From the NCBI GenBank assembly GCA_963786495.1, contig CAWAZL010000002.1, positions 434,001 to 498,000 of the forward strand: 64,000 nt of DNA, given 5' to 3'. The position numbers were made by a program, and so were the translations under genes. The notes under the pieces are model-generated. The model had not been told where the DNA came from and searched no databases. It was given only the letters and a program-made list of their open reading frames with translations. This DNA comes from JALZKA01 sp963786495. GTDB lineage: Bacteria; Actinomycetota; Thermoleophilia; Solirubrobacterales; 70-9. This document shows positions 17,325 to 26,310 of the stretch, in pieces (the first letter of the stretch is position 1; each line of letters opens with the position of its first letter).

Positions 17325-19613
17325 ATGGAGTCGAATAAGCGGGGATCGGCGCGTGCTTTCGCGGTTTGGTCGGTGGCAACCGTCGGGCTGGCTGCTGTCT
17401 GGACCTCGACCGCCCCGGCCGGAACGACCACGACCGACACGTTCGGCAAGACGACCCTCCAACAGAAGATCGTCCCCGACGATGCGACCGGTTTCAACCA
17501 GCTCGAGCTCGACTCGACCGCCAGCGGCTATGTCGTTCGCGAGGAGGGAATCGGGACTGCGCAAACCGGACGCGAGACCCGCAGAGAATCCCTTCTCTAC
17601 TTCGGCCAGCTCTCCGACTTCCAGCTTGCCGACGAGGAATCTCCGGCGCGGGTCGAGGTGCTCGACACCGGCCCGTTCTCTTCGGCATGGCGAACAAACG
17701 AGGCGCTCCTAGCCCACCAGGCCGACGCGATGGTCCAGCAGATCAACGCGTTCGCGCCCGCCAGTCCGCTCGACGCCGGCGACGGCTCGAACCGGCCGAT
17801 GGACTTCACGATCAACACCGGCGACATCGCCGACAGTCAGCAGAAGAACGAGACCGAGTGGGTTAGGACCTTGGCGGAGGGCGGCCCGCTTGCGCCCGGC
17901 AGCGGCGTTGACCCCGCGACCTCGGGCGACCCGCTCTGCGCGCTTCTTGATACGGCAAACCTAATTGCCGATGACGACGCGCCGCAGAACTACACGGGCG
18001 TTCAGGACTACGACGACTACATCGAGGGGCTCCAGCAGTACTACGACCCCGATCAACCGGCGGGCGCCTTCGCTACGTGGCCCTCGTGGCCAAACCTGAT
18101 GAATGCGGCCCAGACCCAGTTCACCGCGGCGGGCCTAGACATGCCGCACTACGTCACGTTCGGGAACCATGACGCGCTCGTTCAGGGAAACGCCTTCGCG
18201 AACGCCGCCTACGAGGCCGTGGCAACCGGCTGCGTCAAGCCGCTCACGCCTTTCATCGCCGACCCGGGCAGCTTCGGCTCGGCGCTCGAGGCCATCGCAG
18301 ACCTCGACCTCGCCGGGGTCTTGGGCCTGCTTGGAACCGACCCGACGAAGATCGCGCTCGTCCCTCCCGACCCGAACCGCCAATTCGTCTCGAAGCTTCA
18401 ATGGAAGGAGATCTGGCGAGGCGGAACGCAGGCGGACGGCCACGGGTTCGACTTCGTCGACCCGGCTGAGGAGACCGCCTCGGCGGGCGCGGCCGGCTAC
18501 TACAGCTGGAGCCCGGAACCTGGCATGCGCTTCATCTCGGTTGACACCGTCTCCGAGGCCGGCGTGATCGGCCCGTCCGCCGACGGCAACGTCGACCACC
18601 CGCAGTTCGAATGGCTGACCGGGCAACTCGAGGCAGCAGAAGTGGCGGACGAGCTCGTCGTCCTTTTCTCGCACCACGCGATCCCGAGCCTCACTGCCGA
18701 CGTCCCCGACGAGCTGGCGGGCCCGTGCACGGCGAACGACCCGCACGGGCACGACATCAACCCCGGTTGTGACCTCGATCCGCGCGATTCGGCTCCGATC
18801 CACCTCGGCGCGGACCTGACGACGCTGCTTCACGCTCACCCCAACGTGATCGCCTGGGTTGCTGGGCACTCCCACCAGAACACGGTCGATCCGTACCCCA
18901 ATCCTTCTGGGACCGGCGGCTTCTGGTCGATCAGGGTCGCTGCGGAGGCCGACTGGCCACAGCAGAGCCGCCTGCTGGAGATCTTCGACAACGACGACGG
19001 CACGCTCTCGATCTTCGGCACGATCCTCGACCACGCGTCGCCGGCGACTGCCGCCCCGGCCGGCACGGACGCCACCACCCTGAACTCCCTCGACCTGGCC
19101 TCGATTGGCCGGACCATCGGCTACAACGATCCGCAATACGGCGGCGAGGCGTGCAACCCGACCTGCGAAGGCGATCCCGACGACCGCAACGTGGAGCTGC
19201 TCGTCGACAACCCGCTCGAAGGAGGGAATGTCGGTGGCTGCAACAACCTCATCGAAGGCACCGACCAGGCCGACGATCTCGAAGGGACTTCCGGAAACGA
19301 CCGCATCAACTCAAAGGGAGGGCCCGACACGGTTTCGGCGCTGGACGGCGACGACTGCGTTCGGGGCCGCCGGGGGGCAGACAGCCTGAAGGGGGGGCCC
19401 GGCGACGACCGCATCAATGGCGGGCGCCAGCGCGACAAGCTGGTTGGCGACTCCGGTGAGGACCGCATCACGGGCGGAGGCGGCAACGACTTCATCAGAG
19501 CTAAGGACGGCGAGGCGGACCTCGTCCGTTGTGGTCAGGGCCGCAGGGACCGCGCGCGCGGCGACGAGGCTGACCTCTTCATCAGCTGCGAACGCGTAAA
19601 GACGCCGAGCTAG
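17325..19613 (+). CDS. Exported metallophosphoesterase (TIGR03767-like) with C-terminal RTX repeats
   Basis: A 762-residue secreted enzyme. Signal peptide 1-32. The calcineurin-like core carries FGQLSDFQLADEESPARVEVLD (first metal site), INTGDIADS, TFGNHDALVQG, FSHHAIPS and WVAGHSHQNTV, which supply the usual two-metal ligands. Residues after about 630 are nonapeptide repeats (LIEGTDQADDLEGTSGNDRI to GGGGNDFIRAKDG) ending LFISCERVKTPS. The core resembles the actinobacterial PPA1498/TIGR03767 family; the RTX tail makes it longer than usual. It probably cleaves a phosphoester outside the cell in a calcium-stabilised form. Stop overlaps the convergent gene's stop by 4 bp. Confidence 0.87.
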   Translation: MESNKRGSARAFAVWSVATVGLAAVWTSTAPAGTTTTDTFGKTTLQQKIVPDDATGFNQLELDSTASGYVVREEGIGTAQTGRETRRESLLYFGQLSDFQLADEESPARVEVLDTGPFSSAWRTNEALLAHQADAMVQQINAFAPASPLDAGDGSNRPMDFTINTGDIADSQQKNETEWVRTLAEGGPLAPGSGVDPATSGDPLCALLDTANLIADDDAPQNYTGVQDYDDYIEGLQQYYDPDQPAGAFATWPSWPNLMNAAQTQFTAAGLDMPHYVTFGNHDALVQGNAFANAAYEAVATGCVKPLTPFIADPGSFGSALEAIADLDLAGVLGLLGTDPTKIALVPPDPNRQFVSKLQWKEIWRGGTQADGHGFDFVDPAEETASAGAAGYYSWSPEPGMRFISVDTVSEAGVIGPSADGNVDHPQFEWLTGQLEAAEVADELVVLFSHHAIPSLTADVPDELAGPCTANDPHGHDINPGCDLDPRDSAPIHLGADLTTLLHAHPNVIAWVAGHSHQNTVDPYPNPSGTGGFWSIRVAAEADWPQQSRLLEIFDNDDGTLSIFGTILDHASPATAAPAGTDATTLNSLDLASIGRTIGYNDPQYGGEACNPTCEGDPDDRNVELLVDNPLEGGNVGGCNNLIEGTDQADDLEGTSGNDRINSKGGPDTVSALDGDDCVRGRRGADSLKGGPGDDRINGGRQRDKLVGDSGEDRITGGGGNDFIRAKDGEADLVRCGQGRRDRARGDEADLFISCERVKTPS

Positions 19614-20518
19614 CGCCCGAGAACCACGAGGGCGATGCCGAGGTCTTGGATCGCCAGGCCGGTCGAGTCGAAGAGCGTGATCTCCTCGCCGGAGGTGCGC
19701 CCGGCCGTTTCGCCGGCAAGCACGGCGCCGAGCTCGGTGACCTGATCGCTCGAGACGATCCCCGCGCTCGCACCGTTTGAGAGCTCGCCTCCCTTCGAGG
19801 CTTGTTCCCATTCGTCGCAGAAGAGGCTCGCGCGCTCGATCGCGCCCAGCTCGACCTCGGCTTTGCCGTGCGCGTCGGCACCGAGCACCGCGAAGTGCTG
19901 GCCAGGTCGGAGATCCGAGGCGAGGATCACCGGCTCGTCGCCCGGCGTGACGGTGACGACGACGTCTTGCGCTGCCGCCTCCTCGCGCGAACCGGTGCGC
20001 CATCCGAGCTCACGCGCGAGCGCCTCAGCGCTCTCCGCACGCGCATCGGCGCACACGCCTTCCGCGTAGCCGGCGGCGGCCAGGCACCTCGCCGCCCACC
20101 CGCCGTTGACGCCACACCCGATCAGGCCGACCGAAGCGGCACCGTCGCGCGCGAGCGCTTGGGCGGAAACCGCAGCCGCTGCACCGGTTCGAAGCGACGT
20201 CACGGCGCCGCAGTCGAGGATCGCGAGCAGCTCGCCTGTTTCGGCGCTCGAGACCAGCAGCGCGCCCGCGACGACGGGCAGGCCGCGCGCCGGATTGCCC
20301 GGGAAAGACGTCACCCACTTGAGGATCGCGAGGCCTTCGCCCCGCGCGGGCATCGCGCGGAAGTCGCCGTTGGGCGGAGCGTCGACGTAGGTCTTCGCAG
20401 GCATCACCCACTCGCCGGCGTGATGGCGCTCGAATGCCATCCGCGTTCGCTCGACCGCATCGGCGGGCGAGACCGCGGCGAAGACCGCCTCTGCATCGAC
20501 CATGCGCACCTCGGGCAT
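19610..20518 (-). CDS. Ornithine cyclodeaminase / mu-crystallin family protein
   Basis: A 302-residue NAD(P)-dependent family member. The N-terminal oligomer domain has MPAKTYVDAPPNGDFRAMPA and AILKWVTSFPGNPARGLPVVAG. The Rossmann motif is GLIGCGVNGGWAARCL. ALLVSSAETGELLAILDCGAVTSLRTGAAAAVSAQAL is the family signature. Relatives are ornithine cyclodeaminase, alanine dehydrogenase (Archaeoglobus type) and ketimine reductases, so the reaction cannot be fixed from sequence. It is divergent from the AccE-like gene with two back-to-back TAnnnT elements in 24 bp. Confidence 0.85.
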   Translation of the reverse strand: MPEVRMVDAEAVFAAVSPADAVERTRMAFERHHAGEWVMPAKTYVDAPPNGDFRAMPARGEGLAILKWVTSFPGNPARGLPVVAGALLVSSAETGELLAILDCGAVTSLRTGAAAAVSAQALARDGAASVGLIGCGVNGGWAARCLAAAGYAEGVCADARAESAEALARELGWRTGSREEAAAQDVVVTVTPGDEPVILASDLRPGQHFAVLGADAHGKAEVELGAIERASLFCDEWEQASKGGELSNGASAGIVSSDQVTELGAVLAGETAGRTSGEEITLFDSTGLAIQDLGIALVVLGR

Positions 20519-20524
20519 GCGCTG

Positions 20525-20534
20525 AGGCTAGAGT
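20525..20534. promoter_or_regulatory. Overlapping divergent -10 elements
   Basis: TAGCCT on the minus strand (20530-20525, six bases before ATG 20518) and TAGAGT on the plus strand (20529-20534, eight bases before ATG 20543) share the central CTAG. The whole bidirectional control region is 24 bp. Confidence 0.6.
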
Positions 20535-20542
20535 GGCGCGAC

Positions 20543-20761
20543 ATGAGCAGCGAGCGCATCCAGATCACGAGCAACGGCGCGTCTGACTCCGAGGCCGCCG
20601 CGATCGTCGCCGCGGTCGAGCAGTTTCTCGCGGACACCGCCCCGCCACCGGCAGACGAGGCGCCGACCGTCGACCCATGGGCCCGCGCGGCGCTCGAGGA
20701 GGGCATCGCCGCGCGCCAGCTCCACGGTGATGCTTGGGGTCACGCTCCGCGCCCGCGCTGA
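20543..20761 (+). CDS. Acyl-CoA carboxylase epsilon-subunit-like small protein
   Basis: A 72-residue protein with the pattern of actinobacterial AccE/PccE subunits: a short beta-strand (RIQITSNGASDSEAAAIVAAVEQFL), a low-complexity Pro/Glu linker, then a conserved WARAALEEGIAAR helix. Epsilon subunits bind and stimulate the acyl-CoA carboxylase complex. Here it is 5 kb from the beta subunit rather than next to it, so partnership is an inference. ATG 20543 has TAGAGT eight bases upstream. Confidence 0.6.
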   Translation: MSSERIQITSNGASDSEAAAIVAAVEQFLADTAPPPADEAPTVDPWARAALEEGIAARQLHGDAWGHAPRPR

Positions 20762-20768
20762 TCCGGTC

Positions 20769-20774
20769 TATCGT
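20769..20774 (+). promoter_or_regulatory. Leaderless-type -10 (TATCGT) for the I36-like gene
   Basis: Six bases before ATG 20781. Confidence 0.55.
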
Positions 20775-20780
20775 GGGGAC

Positions 20781-21200
20781 ATGAAAAGAATTTCCCTGGC
20801 AGGGACCGGGCTCGGAACGGTCGCCGCCGCACTATTCGTCCTCGCCCTCTCAAGCCCGGCTTCGCTCGGCGCTGCCGCGAAGGCCAAGGCCAAGCCGGGC
20901 TGCCCAGAGAAGGCACTCTGCCTCTGGGATGAGGAGAACTACAAGGGACAGCGTGTCGTCATCAAGGGCAAAGGACTCTCGAACGACGTGTTCGACGAGA
21001 TGAACGACCTTGCCTCGTCGGCATTCCTCAACAACAAGAAGCGCGTCGCCGTCCTTTGGACCGACTTCGGAGGACAAGGAGAGGCCACGTGCCTCTACAA
21101 GGACAACCGGTGGCGAAACAACAAGCTCGGCGCCCCCTTCGACCAATCGATCTCCTCGACAGAGATCAAGAGGAAGGTCCCGCAGGGCTGCATTCTTTAG
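20781..21200 (+). CDS. Secreted peptidase-inhibitor I36-like protein
   Basis: A 139-residue exported protein. Signal peptide 1-31 (ending SLGAAAKA), then a beta/gamma-crystallin-like domain, CPEKALCLWDEENYKGQRV to LNNKKRVAVLWTDFGGQGEATCLYKDN, with paired cysteines. This matches family I36 inhibitors (SMPI-like) found in actinobacteria, though many such proteins have no tested activity. TATCGT sits six bases before ATG 20781. It is followed by dodecin 26 bp downstream. Confidence 0.75.
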   Translation: MKRISLAGTGLGTVAAALFVLALSSPASLGAAAKAKAKPGCPEKALCLWDEENYKGQRVVIKGKGLSNDVFDEMNDLASSAFLNNKKRVAVLWTDFGGQGEATCLYKDNRWRNNKLGAPFDQSISSTEIKRKVPQGCIL

Positions 21201-21226
21201 ACAACGCGAACGGAGAGGAGCCAGAG

Positions 21227-21436
21227 ATGGCAGTTGTGAAGATCATCGAACTCGTTGGAAGCTCGAAGACATCGACCGACGACGCGGCCAAGCAGGCGCT
21301 GACTGAAGCCCAGTCGTCACTTCGGAACATCCGGGCCGTTGACATCGTCTCGACCGGAATCCGAGGGGAGAACCTCGACGAGTACCGCGCTCACGTCCGC
21401 GTGGCGTTCATCGTCGATCAGGCTGACGTCGACTGA
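21227..21436 (+). CDS. Dodecin family flavoprotein
   Basis: A 69-residue protein, MAVVKIIELVGSSKTSTDDA to YRAHVRVAFIVDQADVD. The length, the VxKxIELVGSSxxSxDDA opening and the YRVxxRVxFxVD strand are those of dodecin, a dodecameric flavin-binding storage protein. The usual flavin-stacking Trp position (W in IRAWxV) reads IRAVDIV here, so ligand affinity may differ. A GGAG-type ribosome site precedes the ATG. Its TGA overlaps the next ATG (TGATG). Confidence 0.9.
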   Translation: MAVVKIIELVGSSKTSTDDAAKQALTEAQSSLRNIRAVDIVSTGIRGENLDEYRAHVRVAFIVDQADVD

Positions 21437-21993
21437 TGCGGCGCGTCGCAATGGCCGCGGTAGGCGGAATCAGCGCCGCCGCGCTGATGTGGGCGGCCAT
21501 TGCGCTCGCCGAGGAGATCACATGTAACGGCGGGAAGTGCAACGGCTCCCAGTTCGAGGACACGATCACCGGGTCGAACAAGAAGGACGGCATCAATGCC
21601 AAGGCCGGCAACGACGAGGTCTACGCCGAGAGGGGCAACGACACCGTCGAGCTCGGCGATGGAATCGACTACGCCGAGGGCGGCAAGGGCGACGACAAGA
21701 TCTCGGGAGGCGATGGGGACGACGTGGCCATCACCGGTGGCATCTTCGGCGGCAAGGGTGACGACATGGTCACAGGCGGCGACGGGAACGACGACCTGTA
21801 CGGCGACGACGGCAAGGACGTCCTTGTGGGCGGCGGCGGCAACGACCAGCTCGTTGGCTCCGGCGCCGTACCCGGCGACGACGGCTCCAAAGACAGGATG
21901 ACGTGCGGCCCCGGCTTCGACACTGCGATCGTCGGCGCCAATGACACCGCCGACAACAGCTGCGAGCAAGTAGTCGACGAGCGCCGACGATAA
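21436..21993 (+). CDS. Secreted RTX-repeat protein
   Basis: A 185-residue exported protein. Signal peptide 1-25 (ending AAIALAEE), ITCNGGKCNGSQFEDTITGSN, then five or six nonapeptide repeats (AKAGNDEVYAERGNDTVELGDG to VGGGGNDQLVGSG) and a Cys-containing end (MTCGPGFDTAIVG, NSCEQVVDERRR). Its ATG overlaps the dodecin stop by one base, so both are probably translated from one message. Likely a calcium-binding surface protein; role unknown. Confidence 0.8.
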   Translation: MRRVAMAAVGGISAAALMWAAIALAEEITCNGGKCNGSQFEDTITGSNKKDGINAKAGNDEVYAERGNDTVELGDGIDYAEGGKGDDKISGGDGDDVAITGGIFGGKGDDMVTGGDGNDDLYGDDGKDVLVGGGGNDQLVGSGAVPGDDGSKDRMTCGPGFDTAIVGANDTADNSCEQVVDERRR

Positions 21994-22000
21994 AACCCTG

Positions 22001-22026
22001 AATCCGGATTGGGATTTGTGTAATAT
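22001..22026 (+). promoter_or_regulatory. Promoter region of the sulfate assimilation operon
   Basis: TAATAT at 22021-22026 lies eight bases before the sir ATG. A perfect 10-bp palindrome, AATCCGGATT, at 22001-22010 sits where an activator or repressor of the -10 would bind. Confidence 0.5.
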
Positions 22027-22034
22027 GACGAGCG

Positions 22035-23921
22035 ATGGAGCCCACAGCCGCCCCGGTTCGCGTAAAGGACAAGGCCACCCCTGACCAGCTCGACCAGGAG
22101 CAGGGTAAGAAACAGGAGGGCAAGGGACGCCTGGGCTCGCTCGAGAACCCGGAGGTCTACGACAACGTTCCCGGGCACCTGATCCCGATCATCGAGCGCG
22201 AGTTCGACGACTTCGACACCGAGGCCAAGATCTTCCTCGACGGCCAGCAGACCGAAGAGCAGTTCATCGGCTTCCGCCTGAAGCAGGGCGTTTACGGCCA
22301 GCGGCAGCCAGGTGTCCAGATGATCCGCGTGAAGCTGCCGATGGGCGGCGTGACGCCCGAGCAGATGGACGCCTTCGCCGAAGCGATCGAGCAGTGGGCG
22401 CCACTCGGCAAGGGGCACATCACCACGAGGCAGAACATCCAGATCCACCACATTCCGCTGCCGGACGCCGCCAAGTTCATCCGCGTCATCTCCGATGCGG
22501 GCCTTTCGTCCCGCGAGGGCTGCGGCAACACGATTCGCAACGTCACCGGCGACCCGTTCGCTGGCGTGGCCGCTGACGAGCTCTTCGACATCACGCCTTA
22601 TGCCGGCGCCTACGTGCGCTACTTCGTCCGCCACCCCACGACTCAGCTCATGCCGCGAAAGATCAAGACCGCCTTCACCGCGACTGACGAGGACGTCGCG
22701 ATCACCGGCATCCACGACATCGGCTTCATTCCGCGTAAGCGCGACGGCGTGCGCGGCGTGGAGATCCGCGTCGGCGGCGGCACGTCGATCATGCCGCGCA
22801 TCGCTCCCACCCTGTACGAGTTCGTCGAGCTCGACAACGGTGACTACCTGAAGATCACCGAGGCCGTCCTTCGCATCTTCGACCGCCAGAACTGGCTTCG
22901 TCCCAACCGGGCACGCGCGCGGATCAAGGTCCTGATCGACAAGATCGGCATGGACGCCTTCCGCGAGATGGTCGAGGAAGAGCTTCAGGGTGACTGGGTC
23001 TCCGAGCGCGACTTCTCGATCGAGCGCCTTCTGCCGGACGACATGTACGACGAAGAGGCCAAGGCGCCGCCGGTCCCGAACAACTTCGCCTCGCCGAACG
23101 GCGACATCTCGGAGTTCGAGCGCTTCCGCGACTCCAACGTGGCGCCGCAACGGCAGGCCGGCTTCAGCACGGTCGTCGTGAAGGTGACTCGCGGCGACTT
23201 GTCCCCCGAGCAGTTCCGCGGCCTGGGCCAGATCATGCGCGATTTCTCCGGTGGCTTCGCTCGCTCGACCGTCCAGCAGAACTTCGTGCTCCGCTGGGTC
23301 CGGGATGAGTCCGTCTATGACGTCTGGCTCCGGCTCGTTGACCTCGGTCTGGCCGAAGCAGGAGCCCGCGAGATCACTGATGTCGTCAGCTGCCCCGGAA
23401 CCGACTCGTGCAAGCTCGGCATCACGAGCTCGATGGGACTCAACGCCGCAATCCAGGAACGCATCGAGTCGATGGACATTACGGACCCGCTGACCAGGCA
23501 GGTCCACATCAAGATGTCCGGCTGCCCGAACGGCTGCAGCCAGCACCACATCGCGAACATCGGCTTCTACGGCGCCTCGCTCAAGGTCGGCGGCAGGCCG
23601 GTCCCCGCCTACATCCCCCATCTCGGCGGCAATTACGAGGGCGGCGAGGTGGTCTACGGCGCCCGCCTCAAGTCACGCATTCCCGCCAAGCGCGTGCCCG
23701 ACGCGGTCGAGCGCTGGCTCCGCCTCTATGAAGGCGAGCGCAACGACGACGAGGCGTTCAACGACTTCGTCGAGCGCCTCGGCATCGCCCGCTTCGAGGA
23801 GGAGATCAAGGACCTCTCGATGCCCGCCGATTTCTCGCTTGAGACCCTCGACCAGTTCATCGACTGGAATCGCGCCGAGCCCTACAAGGTCGAGCGCGGT
23901 GAGGGCGAGTGCGCAGTATGA
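22035..23921 (+). CDS. sir: Ferredoxin-dependent sulfite (or nitrite) reductase
   Basis: A 628-residue siroheme/[4Fe-4S] reductase. The cluster ligands are Cys-x5-Cys in VSCPGTDSCKLGIT and Cys-x3-Cys in SGCPNGCSQHHI. GHITTRQNIQIHHI and GCGNTIRNVTGDPFAG are the substrate and siroheme loops of the first half. Nitrite and sulfite reductases share this fold; I favour sulfite because the next genes are CysH, Sat and CysC in a tight operon. The reaction would be six-electron reduction of sulfite to sulfide. TAATAT eight bases before ATG 22035 suggests a leaderless transcript. The stop overlaps the cysH start as ATGA. Confidence 0.9.
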   Translation: MEPTAAPVRVKDKATPDQLDQEQGKKQEGKGRLGSLENPEVYDNVPGHLIPIIEREFDDFDTEAKIFLDGQQTEEQFIGFRLKQGVYGQRQPGVQMIRVKLPMGGVTPEQMDAFAEAIEQWAPLGKGHITTRQNIQIHHIPLPDAAKFIRVISDAGLSSREGCGNTIRNVTGDPFAGVAADELFDITPYAGAYVRYFVRHPTTQLMPRKIKTAFTATDEDVAITGIHDIGFIPRKRDGVRGVEIRVGGGTSIMPRIAPTLYEFVELDNGDYLKITEAVLRIFDRQNWLRPNRARARIKVLIDKIGMDAFREMVEEELQGDWVSERDFSIERLLPDDMYDEEAKAPPVPNNFASPNGDISEFERFRDSNVAPQRQAGFSTVVVKVTRGDLSPEQFRGLGQIMRDFSGGFARSTVQQNFVLRWVRDESVYDVWLRLVDLGLAEAGAREITDVVSCPGTDSCKLGITSSMGLNAAIQERIESMDITDPLTRQVHIKMSGCPNGCSQHHIANIGFYGASLKVGGRPVPAYIPHLGGNYEGGEVVYGARLKSRIPAKRVPDAVERWLRLYEGERNDDEAFNDFVERLGIARFEEEIKDLSMPADFSLETLDQFIDWNRAEPYKVERGEGECAV

Positions 23922-24689
23922 GCGGCACCGTCATCAGGATCCGGCCGCTGGACGAGGCGCCCGTCGCGCAGAACGGCAACGGTCACGCGCCGGTGCCGGA
24001 GATCGGCGGCCGTCCTGGTGGACCCCGACCGAGATCTCGGCTGAGGTCGAGGCGATGGGCGCTCAAGAGGCCATCGCATGGGCGGTCGAGACCTTCGGTG
24101 ACAAAGCTGACTTTCGCGGTCTCGTTCCAGAAGACCACCTCGGTGATCGTGGACATGGCGCACCGCATCAACCCCGATGCGCGGTTCGTCGTACGTGGAC
24201 ACCGAACTCCTCTTCCCCGAGACGTATGAGACCCGCGACAGGCTCGCTGATCACTACGGAATCGAGTTCGAACGCTTCGTCCAGGACAACCCCCCAGGGC
24301 TGTCCGAGCGCTGGCGCGCAGGCGAGTGGGGACCCGGCGACGAATGCTGCGCTCCACGGAAGGTCGCTACCATGCGCCGCGCCCTCGAAGGGGTCGATTG
24401 CTGGGTCTCAGGCGTTCGCAGGCTGGATTCCGAGACTCGAGCCAGTGCCCCTCGCTTCGGCTGGGACGTCCGCTTCGATCGCTGGAAGCTGAATCCCCTC
24501 GCCGACTGGGATGACAAGCAAGTCTGGACCTACATAAAGGAAAACCACGTGCCTTATAACCCACTTCACGATCAGGGATATCCGTCAATCGGATGCATGC
24601 CCTGCACCTCCAAGCCCGGCTCGGGCGCGGATTCCCGAGCTGGCCGCTGGGCCGGAACCGACCGGACCGAGTGCGGAATAAATGGCTGA
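23918..24689 (+). pseudogene. cysH: Phosphoadenylyl/adenylyl sulfate reductase (CysH) with three frameshifts
   Basis: The protein is clear but split over frames. MSGTVIRIRPLDEAPVAQNG to EIGG is in frame A, RPSWWTPTEISAEVEAMGAQ in B, KLTFAVSFQKTTSVIVDMAH back in A, and YVDTELLFPETYETRDRLAD to the stop in C. Three single-base removals (near 24010, in the AAA at about 24105, and near 24191) restore it. The Cys-Cys (DECCAPRKV) and Cys-x2-Cys (GCMPC) pairs mark the [4Fe-4S] APS-reductase type, reducing APS to sulfite. The end RAGRWAGTDRTECGI is also canonical. It overlaps sir by 4 bp and sat by 8 bp. Because the pathway is otherwise intact, sequence error is a serious possibility. Confidence 0.85.
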
Positions 24690-25746
24690 GCTTCAGCTAT
24701 CGAACCGACAAGCCTCTGACTTCGAGCTCATCGGTAACGGCGGTTTTGCGCCGCTCACCGGCTTTATGGGCTCCGAGGACTGGAAGTCGGTCTGCGAGAA
24801 CATGCGTCTTACGTCGGGCGAGATCTGGTCGATTCCGATCACGCTGGCCACGGACCTCGATTGTTCCGAGGGCGATACGGTCGAGCTGACCGCGCCCAAC
24901 GGGAAAGCGCTCGGCCGCCTGACCGTAGAGGAGATCTACGAGAAGGACGTCGAGCTCGAGGCCGAGAAGGTCTACCGGACGACCGACAACGACCATCCGG
25001 GCGTCGCGGCCATCCGCGAGGAGGGCACCCGCTGCCTGGCCGGGCCGATCGAGGTCGACGCGCTCCCGGACCACGAGGAAGCGTTCATGAAGCGCTACCA
25101 GACGACCGAGGAGTCCAAGAAGGCCTTCGCCGACCGTGGCTGGAAGCGCATCGTCGCGTTCCAGACCCGCAACCCGATCCACCGGGCCCACGAGTACCTG
25201 ACGAAGGCTGCGCTCGAGATCTGCGACGGCCTCTACATCCATCCGCTCATCGGCGAGACCAAGAAGGGCGACATCCCCGCTGACGTGCGGATGAAGTGCT
25301 ACGAGGTCCTGATGGAGAACTACTACCACCCGGACCACGTGATGCTCGGGGTCAACCCCGGCAAGATGCATTACGCAGGCCCGCGTGAGGCTGTCCTACA
25401 CGCGATCATCCGCAAGAACTACGGCTGCACCCACTTCATCGTGGGCCGCGACCATGCCGGCGTCGGTGACTACTACGGCACCTACGACGCGCAGCGGATC
25501 TTCGACGACATCGACACCGAGGAACTCGGCATCACGCCGCTGTTCTTCGAGCACACGTTCTGGTGCAACGAGTGCGAGGGCATGGGCTCTGCGAAGACCT
25601 GCCCCCACCCGCAGGAGTCGCATCTGTTCCTCTCGGGCACCAAGGTGCGCGAGATGCTCGGCGAGGGCGAGAAGCCCCCGCCCGAGTTCTCCCGCGAGGA
25701 AGTCGCCCAGATCCTTATCGACGCTTATCAGGAGGAAGACAACTAA
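24682..25746 (+). CDS. sat: Sulfate adenylyltransferase (dissimilatory-type, ATP sulfurylase)
   Basis: A 354-residue enzyme making APS from ATP and sulfate. The catalytic motif is AFQTRNPIHRAHEYL (Q-T/x-RN and H-x2-H), with GVNPGKMHYAGPREAVLHAIIRKNYGCTHFIVGRDHAG as the second nucleotide loop. A late Cys cluster (CNECEGMGSAKTCPH) matches Sat rather than CysD/CysN. It is somewhat shorter at the N-terminus than many homologues, and the ATG at 24682 lies inside the end of cysH (8-bp overlap). Its stop overlaps cysC. Confidence 0.95.
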   Translation: MAELQLSNRQASDFELIGNGGFAPLTGFMGSEDWKSVCENMRLTSGEIWSIPITLATDLDCSEGDTVELTAPNGKALGRLTVEEIYEKDVELEAEKVYRTTDNDHPGVAAIREEGTRCLAGPIEVDALPDHEEAFMKRYQTTEESKKAFADRGWKRIVAFQTRNPIHRAHEYLTKAALEICDGLYIHPLIGETKKGDIPADVRMKCYEVLMENYYHPDHVMLGVNPGKMHYAGPREAVLHAIIRKNYGCTHFIVGRDHAGVGDYYGTYDAQRIFDDIDTEELGITPLFFEHTFWCNECEGMGSAKTCPHPQESHLFLSGTKVREMLGEGEKPPPEFSREEVAQILIDAYQEEDN

Positions 25747-26288
25747 TGGCAGAGCAAAGAGGTTTCACCCTGTGGTTCACCGGGCTCTCGGGCGCCGGGA
25801 AGACCACGATCACCAACGTCCTCGTAAAGGAACTGCTTCAGCGCGGCTCCAAGCTCGAGGTGCTCGACGGCGACGTCGTGCGCGAGAACCTTTCGAAGGG
25901 CCTCGGCTTTTCGAAGGAGGATCGGGACACGAACATCCGCCGGATCGCCTTCGTGGCGAACCTGCTCTCGCGCAACGGCGTGCCGGTCATCACGGCCGCC
26001 ATCTCGCCCTATCGTGCGATCCGCGACGAAGCGCGCCAGATGATGGACGACCGCTTCATCGAGGTCTACGCGAAGGCATCGGTCGAGGTCTGCGAGGAGC
26101 GCGACACCAAGGGGCTCTACGCCAAGGCGCGCTCCGGCGAGATCAAGGAATTCACCGGCGTCTCAGATCCCTACGAGGAGCCCGAGAACGCTGAGATCGT
26201 GGTCGAGACCGCTGACCAGACCCCTGAGGAGTCGGCGCAGCAGATCCTGACCTACCTCGAGGACAACGGCTTCATCTCGAAGAACTAG
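25746..26288 (+). CDS. cysC: Adenylyl-sulfate (APS) kinase
   Basis: A 180-residue kinase that phosphorylates APS to PAPS. P-loop GLSGAGKTT (near residue 14), then EVLDGDVVRENLSKGLGFSKEDRDTNIRRIAFVA, ITAAISPYRAIRDEAR and the lid KARSGEIKEFTGVSDPYEEP. The start codon overlaps the sat stop. Having both CysC and an APS-type CysH suggests PAPS is made for sulfation rather than only as a reduction intermediate. A strong hairpin terminator follows. Confidence 0.95.
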   Translation: MAEQRGFTLWFTGLSGAGKTTITNVLVKELLQRGSKLEVLDGDVVRENLSKGLGFSKEDRDTNIRRIAFVANLLSRNGVPVITAAISPYRAIRDEARQMMDDRFIEVYAKASVEVCEERDTKGLYAKARSGEIKEFTGVSDPYEEPENAEIVVETADQTPEESAQQILTYLEDNGFISKN

Positions 26289-26310
26289 ACCCGAGAGATC
26301 CGAACGTTGA

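Noticed and set aside
21669..23621. 650-codon minus-strand open frame
   Set aside because: It is the complement of the sulfite reductase gene, which has full motif support.
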